Origin: Sphaerochaetaceae bacterium
GTDB lineage: Bacteria; Spirochaetota; Spirochaetia; Sphaerochaetales; Sphaerochaetaceae
Direction of reading: 5' to 3'
Assembly (NCBI GenBank): GCA_024698005.1
Contig: JAILRW010000136.1
Location: 1 to 33,240 of the forward strand
Length of the DNA stretch: 33,240 nt
This document shows, piece after piece, positions 25,504 through 33,240 of the stretch; the first letter of the stretch is position 1; the number at the start of each line of letters is the position of its first letter. Position numbers and translations under genes: made by a program. The notes below the pieces were generated by a model. The model was not told the origin of the DNA. It saw nothing but the letters and a program-made list of their open reading frames with translations, and ran no database searches.

Positions 25504-25770
25504 ATGGTAACAAAGGAACAGAAATCAGAAATTGTTTCAACTTATGGTGGCAACACCTCTAACACAGGCGACAGTGCAGTACAGGTAGCTCTTCTCACTG
25601 CTAGAATCAATGACCTTCAGAATCACTTCAAGGCTAATCCAAAGGATCACGCATCTAGAAGAGGTCTTCTCAAGATGGTTGGTCAGAGAAGAAGACTTCT
25701 CCGCTACATCGCTAATAGAAACATTAACGAGTACAGAGAACTTATTGCTAAGCTCGGTATTAGAAAGTAA
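25504..25770 (+). CDS. rpsO: 30S ribosomal protein S15
   Basis: S15 binds the central domain of 16S rRNA and starts platform assembly. The 88-residue product is full length, with the family blocks [42 protein letters not shown] and a final LGIRK. AAGGAG (25488-25493), overlapping the end of ribF, is ten bases before the ATG. Codon use is strongly biased, as for highly expressed genes. A hairpin follows ten bases after the stop, and pnp comes next, the classic rpsO-pnp pairing. Confidence 0.97.
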   Translation: MVTKEQKSEIVSTYGGNTSNTGDSAVQVALLTARINDLQNHFKANPKDHASRRGLLKMVGQRRRLLRYIANRNINEYRELIAKLGIRK

Positions 25771-25779
25771 TTATATATC

Positions 25780-25809
25780 GAAAAGCTCAGTCGACTGGCT
25801 GAGCTTTTC
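25780..25809 (+). terminator. Terminator-like or RNase III-like hairpin between rpsO and pnp
   Basis: GAAAAGCTCAG (25780-25790) and CTGAGCTTTTC (25799-25809) form a perfect 11-bp stem with an 8-base loop. The T-run is only four bases and is part of the stem, so termination is probably partial. A processing site in an rpsO-pnp transcript is equally likely. Confidence 0.55.
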
Positions 25810-25812
25810 TGC

Positions 25813-25828
25813 TATCTCAAAAGAGATA
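25813..25828 (+). other. Second small hairpin in the pnp leader
   Basis: TATCTC-AAAA-GAGATA is a perfect 6-bp stem with a 4-base loop, three bases after the first hairpin and 24 bases before the pnp ribosome site (AGGA at 25853-25856). It lacks a T-run. Confidence 0.4.
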
Positions 25829-25862
25829 TAAAGAACAAAAAAAGAACAGAAAAGGAAATTTT

Positions 25863-27977
25863 ATGGCAAACGTAACAACAGTTTCTGTCAAGGTAGGAGA
25901 CGGAGAACTCGTCTTCGAGACAGGCAGAATTGCAAAGCAGGCAAACGGTGCTATCTATGCACGTTTCAAGGGCTCAGCAGTTATCGCAACCGTATGTTGT
26001 GGTGATGCTCCATCAGAGCCAATCGACTATGTTCCAGTTTCAGTAGAGTACAATGAGAAGTACTATGCAGCTGGTAAAATTCCTGGAGGCTTCCTCAAGA
26101 GAGAGGCAAAGCCAAAGGACAAGGAAATTTTGGTCTCAAGACTTATCGATAGACCAATGAGACCTCTTTTTGACAAGGCATTCGGACGCGAGATTCAGAT
26201 TGTTCCAACAGTAGTTTCCACCGACATGACCAACACCCCAGATATCGTAGCAATCAATGCAGCATCCTGTGCGGTTACTATTTCAGATATCCCATTCTAT
26301 GGCCCAATTGCAGCAGTTAGAGTTGCACTTATCGATGACAAGTACGTCATCAATCCAACCTTCCAGCAGATTCCACAGGCAAAGCTTGATATCGTTGTAG
26401 CTGGTACTCATGACGGAATCACAATGGTTGAAGGTGGTGCAAAGGAAGTATCAGAACAGAATATGCTTGATGCAATTGCAGCAGCTCAGCCTGTCATCAC
26501 AAGAATCTGTGACGCTCAGATCAAGATGAGAGAACTCTGTGGCAAGGAAAAGCTTCCACTTATGGATATCACTGAAGATCTTTCCTGGCTCGAGCCAGTT
26601 AAGGAGTTCGCTCTTCCACTTGAGAAGGAAGCTTCCTTCGTAAAGGGTAAGATGAACCGCTATGCAGCACTTGAAGAAGCTCACAATAAGGTAAAGGAGA
26701 AGTTCGCTGACCTTATCGCAGAAGATCCAAAGAGACCTGGTCAGCTTGCTGCTTGCTTTGATGATATGGAATACCACATCCTCAGAGCTTCCATCCTTGA
26801 TGATGGAGTAAGAACTGATGGCAGAAAGGTTACTGAAATCAGACCTATCTCCTGTGAGGTTGGTGTTCTTCCATGCACTCATGGTTCTGCACTCTTCACA
26901 AGAGGTGAAACTCAGTCCCTTGCTGTAACAACACTTGGTACAGCTCAGGATGAGCAGATGTTCGATACAATCGATGGTGAGAAGACCTTCTCCAACTTCA
27001 TGCTTCACTACAACTTCCCTCCATACTCAGTAGGTGAGTGTGGCAGACTTACAACAGGCAGAAGAGAGATCGGTCATGGACACCTCGCACAGAGAGCTCT
27101 TGAAGGTGTAATTCCATCAAAGGACAACTTCCCATACACAATAAGAGTTGTATCTGAGATCATGGAATCCAACGGTTCTTCTTCAATGGCTTCTGTTTGT
27201 GGTGGCTGTCTTTCCCTCATGGATGCAGGTGTACCAATCTCCAAGCCAGTTGCTGGTATTGCAATGGGTCTCATCACTGAAGGTGCTGATTACTCCAGAT
27301 ATGTTGTTCTTTCCGATATCCTTGGAGAAGAAGATCATCTTGGTGATATGGACTTCAAGGTAGCAGGTACTAAGGACGGTATCACAGCATTCCAGATGGA
27401 TATCAAGATTGCTGGTGTAACTCCAGAAATCATGAGCAAGGCTCTCCAGCAGGCTAAGGAAGGCAGAATGCACATTCTTGGAATCATGACCGATACACTT
27501 CCAGCTCCAAGAGCTGATGTATCCGAGCTTGCTCCAAAGGTACTTTCTGTTAAGGTTCCTGAAGAGATGATCGGTGCTGTTATCGGTACTGGTGGTAAGA
27601 CTATCAAGAGTATTGCTCAGCAGTCTGGTGCAGAAATCAACATCGATGATGACGGAACTGTCATGATCTATGGTAGAAACAATGCTAGCGCTCAGGAAGG
27701 TAAGAGACTTGTTCTTTCCATCATTGAGAAGCCTGAAGTTGGCAAGATTTATCATGGTACTGTAAAGAGAATCGTTGATTTTGGCGCATTCATCGAAATT
27801 CTTCCTGGAAAGGAAGGTCTCTGCCACATCTCTAAGCTTGCAAAGACAAGAGTAAAGCAGGTTTCTGATGTTCTCTCAGTTGGTCAGGAAGTTGATGTAA
27901 AGCTTATCGAGATTGACAGAATGGACCGCCTCAATCTCTCATATGTCGACGCACTTGAGGAAGAGAAGAAGAATTGA
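25863..27977 (+). CDS. pnp: Polynucleotide phosphorylase
   Basis: PNPase degrades RNA 3' to 5' with phosphate and is a core of bacterial mRNA turnover. The 704 residues comprise two RNase PH domains split by a helical domain. The catalytic second domain carries GETQSLAVTTLGT and DFKVAGTKDGITAFQMD starting at residue 497. A KH domain is at about 560-620 (IGAVIGTGGKTIKSI) and an S1 domain at about 628-700 (GTVKRIVDFGAFIEILPGKEGLCHISKLA). The ATG at 25863 is six bases from AGGA. Two hairpins precede it. In Escherichia coli PNPase controls its own message through a leader hairpin, so similar control is possible here. The stop overlaps the dut start. Confidence 0.97.
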   Translation: MANVTTVSVKVGDGELVFETGRIAKQANGAIYARFKGSAVIATVCCGDAPSEPIDYVPVSVEYNEKYYAAGKIPGGFLKREAKPKDKEILVSRLIDRPMRPLFDKAFGREIQIVPTVVSTDMTNTPDIVAINAASCAVTISDIPFYGPIAAVRVALIDDKYVINPTFQQIPQAKLDIVVAGTHDGITMVEGGAKEVSEQNMLDAIAAAQPVITRICDAQIKMRELCGKEKLPLMDITEDLSWLEPVKEFALPLEKEASFVKGKMNRYAALEEAHNKVKEKFADLIAEDPKRPGQLAACFDDMEYHILRASILDDGVRTDGRKVTEIRPISCEVGVLPCTHGSALFTRGETQSLAVTTLGTAQDEQMFDTIDGEKTFSNFMLHYNFPPYSVGECGRLTTGRREIGHGHLAQRALEGVIPSKDNFPYTIRVVSEIMESNGSSSMASVCGGCLSLMDAGVPISKPVAGIAMGLITEGADYSRYVVLSDILGEEDHLGDMDFKVAGTKDGITAFQMDIKIAGVTPEIMSKALQQAKEGRMHILGIMTDTLPAPRADVSELAPKVLSVKVPEEMIGAVIGTGGKTIKSIAQQSGAEINIDDDGTVMIYGRNNASAQEGKRLVLSIIEKPEVGKIYHGTVKRIVDFGAFIEILPGKEGLCHISKLAKTRVKQVSDVLSVGQEVDVKLIEIDRMDRLNLSYVDALEEEKKN

Positions 27978-28411
27978 CTGAAGTGAAAATTATTCTGAAG
28001 GATGGGGCCAAGGCTCCATCCTATCAGACAGAGGGAAGTGCCGGTGCTGATGTATCGGCATTTCTTGAAGAGGATTTTATTTTAAAAAGTGGTTGCTACA
28101 GTGCAATCCCTACAGGAATCTTTATGGCAATTCCTAAGGGTTACGAGGTACAGGTACGTCCTCGCTCCGGACTTGCTTTCAAGAGTGGTATTACTGTGCT
28201 CAATGCTCCTGGAACTATCGATAGTGATTACCGTGGAGAAGTTAAAGTTATTTTGATCAACCATTCCGATAAAGATTTTACAATTCATAATGGCGACAGA
28301 ATCGCACAGCTTGTACTATCTAAAGTAGAGGAGGCAGCCTTTTCCTCTGTTGAATGTCTTGATGAGACACAAAGACAGGGTGGTGGCTTTGGATCAACTG
28401 GATTTAAATGA
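27974..28411 (+). CDS. dut: Deoxyuridine 5'-triphosphate nucleotidohydrolase (dUTPase)
   Basis: Hydrolyses dUTP to dUMP, preventing uracil incorporation and feeding thymidylate synthesis, upstream of the Tmk step also encoded here. The 145-residue trimeric-type enzyme shows all five motifs in order: GSAGADVSA, RPRSGLAFKSG, NAPGTIDSDYRGE (catalytic Asp), GDRIAQLVL, and the C-terminal arm RQGGGFGSTG. The start is a TTG overlapping the pnp stop (TTGA). A GTG three codons later (27983) is the alternative. The 3' end overlaps lptF by four bases (ATGA). Confidence 0.95.
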   Translation: MTEVKIILKDGAKAPSYQTEGSAGADVSAFLEEDFILKSGCYSAIPTGIFMAIPKGYEVQVRPRSGLAFKSGITVLNAPGTIDSDYRGEVKVILINHSDKDFTIHNGDRIAQLVLSKVEEAAFSSVECLDETQRQGGGFGSTGFK

Positions 28412-29679
28412 TAAATAGATCCTCATATTTCAGATTGAAGTTCTATATAGCAAAGGAGTTCATCACTTCCTTTGCTGTCTCATTTTTATTCTATTTTTTT
28501 ATTTTTTTTGTTAACCAGATTCTGGTCCTTGTAAGAAAAGTAATGCTCAAGAATGTAGATACAACTACAATGCTAATTCTTGTAATTTCTTCTATCCCTC
28601 AATTCCTACAGTATGTAATTCCTTTTGCAACGCTCACAGCAAGTGCAATGATACTAGGTAATCTTGCATCCTCTAATGAACTACTTGCGATGAGAAGCTT
28701 GGGTATACCTATAAGAAAGATATTCAGGGTTCTTATAATCACCTCAATTCTATTGAGTTTAGTAACCCTCTACATTGCAGATTATCTTCTACCAACCTCA
28801 TCAAAGAATTATAAAACCATTCTTGCCAAGGTAATGAGAGAGCTTCCTACCTTTGAGCTTTCAGAGAATGGAGTAAATAGTGTAGGGCCAATAGTTCTAT
28901 CAAATGGTAGAATCGATCAGGATACAATAGAAGATATAATCTTGATCTCTGATCAGAATGGGAACAAAGAGACACTTTCTGCAAAAGAAGGCAGATTGAG
29001 TTTAATCGATACAGATAGATACATATATGAACTTGCATTGAAAGAACCACGCATGTTCATCCATGAAAAGAATATAAACAACTGGATGATTGCTGATAGC
29101 GATGATGCAGTTCTTTACATGGACTTTTCAAAACAGATTCCTGCTCTTACAAGTGATTCACCAGGAAACAGAAGCTCACAAGAGCTACTTGCACTGATTG
29201 GAGAAAAACGAGAGACAACGAATAGAGATCGTTTAGAATATCACAAGAACAGAGAGAACAAATTAATATCTATTTTAAAGAATCTTTCTCTTATGGATAG
29301 TCCAGAGGCAATAGATAAATATGAAAATGAAATTAAGAAGAAGATAGTTGAGCTTGAGCAGCTAGGGCCTCATCAGCCAACTAACTATCATCTTAAATAT
29401 TACTCTGCAGAGCTCAACAAAAAGTTTGCACTATCTTTTGCCTGCTTTGCATTGACAGTTCTATCTCTTGCCATAGGGTCAATGAGAATGCGACATGGAA
29501 AACTGTTGGGTTTTGGCATAGCAATTCTATCTGCTGTTGTCTACTGGTACTTCTTATTTGCCTGTCAGATTGGTGTATTCAGGATGAATTTCAATGCAGG
29601 TATTCTCATGTGGGTTCCTGATCTTTTCTGTATTCTTTTAGGTTTGATCATCCTGTTTTTCAGGAGGAGAAATGTATGA
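28408..29679 (+). CDS. lptF: LptF/LptG-family permease, first copy
   Basis: Inner-membrane half of an ABC-type lipid extractor; in Gram-negatives LptF and LptG pair with the LptB ATPase to move lipopolysaccharide. The 423-residue protein has three membrane segments near the N-terminus (about 17-40, 53-77, 98-122), a periplasmic beta-rich domain, a charged coiled-coil-like stretch (about 260-320), and three C-terminal membrane segments ending in FFRRRNV. The SNELLAMRSLGIP motif after the second segment is typical of the YjgP/YjgQ family. The ATG overlaps dut by four bases, and lptG overlaps its stop. No lptB, lptC or lptA is in the window. Which copy is F and which is G is assigned only by order. 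Confidence 0.85.
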   Translation: MINRSSYFRLKFYIAKEFITSFAVSFLFYFFIFFVNQILVLVRKVMLKNVDTTTMLILVISSIPQFLQYVIPFATLTASAMILGNLASSNELLAMRSLGIPIRKIFRVLIITSILLSLVTLYIADYLLPTSSKNYKTILAKVMRELPTFELSENGVNSVGPIVLSNGRIDQDTIEDIILISDQNGNKETLSAKEGRLSLIDTDRYIYELALKEPRMFIHEKNINNWMIADSDDAVLYMDFSKQIPALTSDSPGNRSSQELLALIGEKRETTNRDRLEYHKNRENKLISILKNLSLMDSPEAIDKYENEIKKKIVELEQLGPHQPTNYHLKYYSAELNKKFALSFACFALTVLSLAIGSMRMRHGKLLGFGIAILSAVVYWYFLFACQIGVFRMNFNAGILMWVPDLFCILLGLIILFFRRRNV

Positions 29680-30761
29680 AGAAACTTGATAGATATATCA
29701 TCTTCTCTATATTGAAAACAGGAATAGCAACTCTTCTACTGTGTACCTTCATGGTCATTGCAATTCAACTATTTCTAGATATGAACAACATCATATCTTC
29801 TAATGCAAAAATTCTTGATGTTATCCTGTTGTCAATCTATGGGCTACCTGAATACATGATGATGGTAAGCTCGATATCATTTCTATTTGCTACAACCTAT
29901 TTTCTCTCACAACTTGTTGCAAATAATGAATTGATCATTTTATATAATTCAGGCCTAAGCTATAGAAGAATTCTTAGGCCTATTGTTCTGCTTGCAATTA
30001 TTCTATCGCTAATTTTCAGTTTTATGACTGAAAATCTCTTTATATCGATGACCAAGCTCAGGGATATGAAGAGAGATGAATTATTCGGTAGAAGCAGCAC
30101 ACATGATAATAGAAATGTAAATTTCTTGGATACTGATGAAGAATATCTATTGCATGCAAATTCATACAGGGAATCAAATCAGTCTCTGAATAATATAACA
30201 ATAGTCAACTATGAGGATGGAAACATAACATCCAGACTTGAAGCAAATACTGCAACATTCAATAAAGATACAAAAGTGTGGGATTTCAAAAATGTTACAT
30301 TATTCAACTTCATTGGCAATACAGTTGAAATAGAACAGTATCAAGACTATTCAAAACCACGCTATCATCTAGAGCCAAGGCTATTCAAGAATCTTTCAGG
30401 CAGTATCAAATCCATGCCTTTACAGGATGCAAAAGCATATCTAAATAGGATGGAAAAGCTTGATATAAATGCATACAGAGAGAATGTAGTAGACCTTATC
30501 GATCGCCTTTTTTCTCCATACTCTATATTGATATTGATGCTTATTTCGTGTTCAATGAGCTACAGATTCAAGAAGAATGTATTTCTCTTCTCGATTATCC
30601 AATCACTTTGTACAGCGGTTGTATATTATGTAGCTCAGATGGTACTAGCAATTACAACTAAACAAGGTTTTTCACCAGAGTATGTCTACCTTGTTGGCCC
30701 AATAATACTAGTAGTTTTCTTTGTTATATTAATTAAGATTATAGGAATAAAGAATGTCTAA
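29676..30761 (+). CDS. lptG: LptF/LptG-family permease, second copy
   Basis: Partner of the preceding permease. The 361 residues show the same plan: segments near 11-33, 46-75 and 98-120, a periplasmic beta domain (about 130-270), and three C-terminal segments. NNELIILYNSGLSYRRILRP corresponds to the conserved SNEL...GIS region of the family. It lacks the long charged insert of its neighbour. AGGAGG (29662-29667) is eight bases before the ATG, the best ribosome site in this part of the window, and the start overlaps the lptF stop by four bases. The tandem arrangement strongly supports a heterodimer. Cargo cannot be deduced from sequence, since many spirochetes lack classical lipopolysaccharide. 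Confidence 0.85.
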   Translation: MKKLDRYIIFSILKTGIATLLLCTFMVIAIQLFLDMNNIISSNAKILDVILLSIYGLPEYMMMVSSISFLFATTYFLSQLVANNELIILYNSGLSYRRILRPIVLLAIILSLIFSFMTENLFISMTKLRDMKRDELFGRSSTHDNRNVNFLDTDEEYLLHANSYRESNQSLNNITIVNYEDGNITSRLEANTATFNKDTKVWDFKNVTLFNFIGNTVEIEQYQDYSKPRYHLEPRLFKNLSGSIKSMPLQDAKAYLNRMEKLDINAYRENVVDLIDRLFSPYSILILMLISCSMSYRFKKNVFLFSIIQSLCTAVVYYVAQMVLAITTKQGFSPEYVYLVGPIILVVFFVILIKIIGIKNV

Positions 30762-31878
30762 AAATATTTATACATGTACCTTACAGGATAAAGAAACTAA
30801 AGCTAGACTAGGTTATATCGATCTTCCTCATGGAAGGATTGAAACTCCTGCATTTATGCCAGTTGGCACTAATGCTACTGTAAAAGGTATATACCACGAC
30901 AAGATCAAGGAGATAGGTTATAGAATCATCCTTGGAAATACATACCATCTTTACCTGAGACCAGGCATGGAAGTAATGGAAAAGTTCGGTGGAATTCATA
31001 AGTTCTCCAACTGGAATTACAACGTTCTCACTGACTCAGGTGGCTTCCAGGTATTCTCTCTTTCTGGTCTTAGAAAGATTAAGGATAGTGGTGTAACATT
31101 CCAGTCCCATATTGATGGGTCCAAGCATATATTCACACCTGAGAAGGTTGTTGATATCCAGAATATCATCAACTCTGATATCTGTATGGTCCTTGATGTC
31201 TGTACACCTCCAGATATTGAGCATAGAGCTGCAAAGGAAGCTTGGAGAGTTACAAAGCTTTGGGCAGAAAGATCCATTGCAGAAAGAAACAGGCTAGGGG
31301 AACGCTTTAATGGAAATCTCTTTGGCATTGTCCAGGGAAATTTCTATGAAGATTTGAGAAAGGAGTCTGCAGAAACCCTATCTGAAATGGATTTCCCAGG
31401 CATCGCAATTGGAGGACTTTCTGTAGGAGAGAGCAAGGAGAAGTTCATAGACTTTGTTTCTTATACAGCTCAGTATGTAACACCTGAAAAACCTCGCTAT
31501 GTAATGGGTATCGGTTCACCTGACTACATACTTGCCTGTGTTGAAAATGGTATCGATCTCTTTGATTGTGTACTTGCAACAAGAATGGCTAGAAATGGTG
31601 CAGTCTTCACAGATGATGGTGTTCTCACTATGAAGAAAGCTATTCATAAATTTGATGATAGACCACTTCAGGAAGGCTGTACTTGTTCAGCTTGTACAAA
31701 GTATTCAAGAGCTTATGTCCATCACCTGATAAAATGTAACGAAATGCTTGGAGGTATGCTCTGCACTGAGCACAATATGACTTATTTCTATACTTTCCTT
31801 GAAAGGATCAAGAAGTCTATCAGAGAAGGTAACTTCGCTACATTCAAGAGGGAATACCTTGCAAGATTCTACGGCTAG
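30754..31878 (+). CDS. tgt: tRNA-guanine transglycosylase
   Basis: Exchanges guanine 34 for preQ1 in tRNAs with GUN anticodons, the step before QueA. The 374-residue product is full length. DSGGFQVFSL holds D94, the base-recognition aspartate. The expected nucleophile is D271 in LFDCVLATR. Zinc ligands are C309, C311, C314 and H340 (CTCSAC...H). GIVQGN, AIGGLSVGE and YVMGIGSPDY blocks are also present. The ATG overlaps the lptG stop by eight bases. With queA in this window, the cell makes queuosine-type tRNA from an internal or salvaged preQ1 supply. Confidence 0.97.
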   Translation: MSKNIYTCTLQDKETKARLGYIDLPHGRIETPAFMPVGTNATVKGIYHDKIKEIGYRIILGNTYHLYLRPGMEVMEKFGGIHKFSNWNYNVLTDSGGFQVFSLSGLRKIKDSGVTFQSHIDGSKHIFTPEKVVDIQNIINSDICMVLDVCTPPDIEHRAAKEAWRVTKLWAERSIAERNRLGERFNGNLFGIVQGNFYEDLRKESAETLSEMDFPGIAIGGLSVGESKEKFIDFVSYTAQYVTPEKPRYVMGIGSPDYILACVENGIDLFDCVLATRMARNGAVFTDDGVLTMKKAIHKFDDRPLQEGCTCSACTKYSRAYVHHLIKCNEMLGGMLCTEHNMTYFYTFLERIKKSIREGNFATFKREYLARFYG

Positions 31879-33240
31879 AAGTGAAAGAAGTTCTATTATC
31901 ATGATGATCTGCACCTTCCTTTCAAGGTTCTTGGGAATCTTTAAGGCAAGGGCTATTTCAACTGTCTTTGGAGCAGGTGCAGTTACTGATGCAATAAACT
32001 TCTCTTATAATCTTCCAAACAATGCAAGAAAGCTCTTTGCTGAAGGTGCATTCACAACAGCCTATCTACCACTATTTGCAAGAAGCAGAGAGGATAAGGA
32101 AAGAAGTGAGAAGATTGCTTCAATCCTCATTACATTTCAGCTTACATTCTTTCTTCCATTAATTGTATTGATTGCACTCTTTTCAAAAGAGATAACAATA
32201 TTTCTCTCTTCATTCAGAAGTGAAGAACAGATTGAGATAGCATCATTTTTATTACCATTTTTCTTTCTATTTCTTATCTTTATATCTCTATCTTCTATCT
32301 TTGCATCTCTTTTACAAGCAAGAGAACGCTTTTTGGCAGCTAGTGCATCGCCAATTGCATTCTCTCTTGCCGTAATCTTCTGCGTCTATTTCCTAGGTAC
32401 TAGAATTGGAGCAGTAGCAATGGCAATAGGTGCAGTATCTGGATCTATTATGCAGATGCTGGTTACCTATATAGCGATAAAGAGAAGGGGACTTGAATTC
32501 AAGCTCAATTTCAATTTCAAGGATGAGGATTTCAAAAGAGTTCTTTCAGATTGGGGTCCTGCAACTCTGACTTCATTGATGATGGTAATTTCACAACAGA
32601 TTACACTCTACATTGCCTCAGGCCTTGAGGTTGGTTCAATTACAGCCTATACAAATTCAATAATCTTCTACCAAACACCATATGGTATCTTTTTTGCATC
32701 CATTGCAGGAGTATATTTTCCTAAGTTTGCCAGTATCAAAAATGATGAAGAAAGAAAGAAAGAACTGACTCTTTCCCTCACGTATCTTTTTACTTTTCTA
32801 TACCCAAGTGCAATTATCTTGATTGCATTTGGACGTGAATGTATAGCTGTGCTATTGCAAAGTGGAGAGTTTACTCTAGAAAACACGTATTTGACCTATA
32901 GTGTTCTCTTCTATTTCCTTGTAGCAATGATTCCAGCTTCCTTTGTTGGAATTCTTCAAAGATATATGCAATCGACAGGCAAATACTGGACAACTGTTTT
33001 AGTATCACTACTGACAACAGTGATTGAATTCTCATTGATGATATTCTACATAAAGAAAGGAGCAGGGGCAGAAGCTCTTTCAAAAGCTTTTGTTTTTTCA
33101 TCAATGATTGGATTTTTTATTTATCTGGAACTTATTCATTACAAGGATTATCTAAAACTTATAAAGAGCTTATTGAAGCTTGTAATGATTAACATCCCAC
33201 TTTTGATCTATTTGGTTCTTTATCTTCATTTCCAGAATTA
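31859..33240 (+). CDS. murJ: Lipid II flippase MurJ (MviN), N-terminal part, cut by the window edge
   Basis: MurJ flips the peptidoglycan precursor lipid II across the inner membrane. The open frame runs to the end of the window (at least 460 residues). It has the family opening SRFLGIFKARAISTVFGAGAVTDA and the signature NNARKLFAEGAFTTAYLPLF, followed by many hydrophobic segments. Conserved arginines in SRFLG and NARKLFAEG and the TDA aspartate are present. An ATG at 31901 would cut off part of the first membrane helix. I prefer the TTG at 31859, which has GAGGG (31848-31852) six bases upstream and restores SERSSIIMMICTFLSR. This start overlaps tgt by 20 bases. The C-terminus is outside the window. 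Confidence 0.88.
   Translation, partial: MQDSTARSERSSIIMMICTFLSRFLGIFKARAISTVFGAGAVTDAINFSYNLPNNARKLFAEGAFTTAYLPLFARSREDKERSEKIASILITFQLTFFLPLIVLIALFSKEITIFLSSFRSEEQIEIASFLLPFFFLFLIFISLSSIFASLLQARERFLAASASPIAFSLAVIFCVYFLGTRIGAVAMAIGAVSGSIMQMLVTYIAIKRRGLEFKLNFNFKDEDFKRVLSDWGPATLTSLMMVISQQITLYIASGLEVGSITAYTNSIIFYQTPYGIFFASIAGVYFPKFASIKNDEERKKELTLSLTYLFTFLYPSAIILIAFGRECIAVLLQSGEFTLENTYLTYSVLFYFLVAMIPASFVGILQRYMQSTGKYWTTVLVSLLTTVIEFSLMIFYIKKGAGAEALSKAFVFSSMIGFFIYLELIHYKDYLKLIKSLLKLVMINIPLLIYLVLYLHFQN

Noticed and set aside
27183-27827. 214-residue open frame on the minus strand opposite pnp
   Set aside because: Antisense shadow of a strongly codon-biased gene. It has no motif and no ribosome site, and pnp is conserved throughout. 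The same reasoning removes 26451-27008.
1-33240. CRISPR arrays, insertion sequences, prophage, toxin-antitoxin pairs, tRNA or rRNA genes
   Set aside because: No spaced direct repeats, transposase or integrase motifs, small toxin-like gene pairs or tRNA-like cloverleaf sequences were seen. Nearly all bases belong to recognised housekeeping genes.

Overview
The window is a 33.2 kb piece of bacterial chromosome that is almost entirely housekeeping genes. Gene content and order point to a spirochete (Spirochaetota, Treponema/Sphaerochaeta-like). The clearest sign is the tamB-bamA-mutS run, an arrangement I recall from Borrelia and Treponema. It is followed by rimP-nusA-infB-rbfA-truB-ribF-rpsO-pnp-dut-lptF-lptG-tgt-murJ in one direction, and a membrane-anchored SUMF-domain protein sits beside smpB. 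The assignment is by inference; no rRNA or marker-gene search was possible. Start codons are often non-ATG (TTG or GTG) where genes overlap.

Layout. (1) 1-2086, minus strand: the 5' part of tmRNA (ssrA, running off the left edge), smpB, and a membrane-anchored PEGA/SUMF protein. (2) 2155-4288, plus: signal peptidase lepB and the radical-SAM gene hemW. (3) 4377-8321, plus, behind a good promoter: yebC, ruvC, ruvA, ruvB, queA. (4) 8311-8931, minus: tmk, converging on queA with overlapping 3' ends. (5) 9014-18827, plus: tamB, bamA, mutS. (6) 18914-33240, plus: the translation/transcription-factor operon rimP-nusA-infB-rbfA-truB-ribF-rpsO, then pnp, dut, the lptF/lptG permease pair, tgt, and the start of murJ (running off the right edge). 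No gap between genes exceeds about 100 bp. I saw no mobile element, CRISPR array, tRNA or rRNA.

How the genes fit together. ssrA and smpB form the trans-translation ribosome rescue system. RuvABC is the Holliday junction machinery. TamB and BamA are the outer-membrane assembly pair. RimP, IF2, RbfA, TruB and S15 serve ribosome and tRNA maturation, with NusA and PNPase controlling transcription and RNA decay. QueA and Tgt are two steps of queuosine tRNA modification. LptF/LptG and MurJ are envelope lipid transporters.

I did not find a convincing undescribed multi-gene system. The best second-look items are: a strong intrinsic terminator in what must be the rimP-nusA leader, with a NusA that carries a C-terminal zinc ribbon; a terminator for the queA operon buried inside the opposing tmk gene; a perfect hairpin spanning the 5' processing point of tmRNA; a RibF lacking the riboflavin-kinase signature; a probable SUMF pseudoenzyme; and no skp gene between bamA and mutS.
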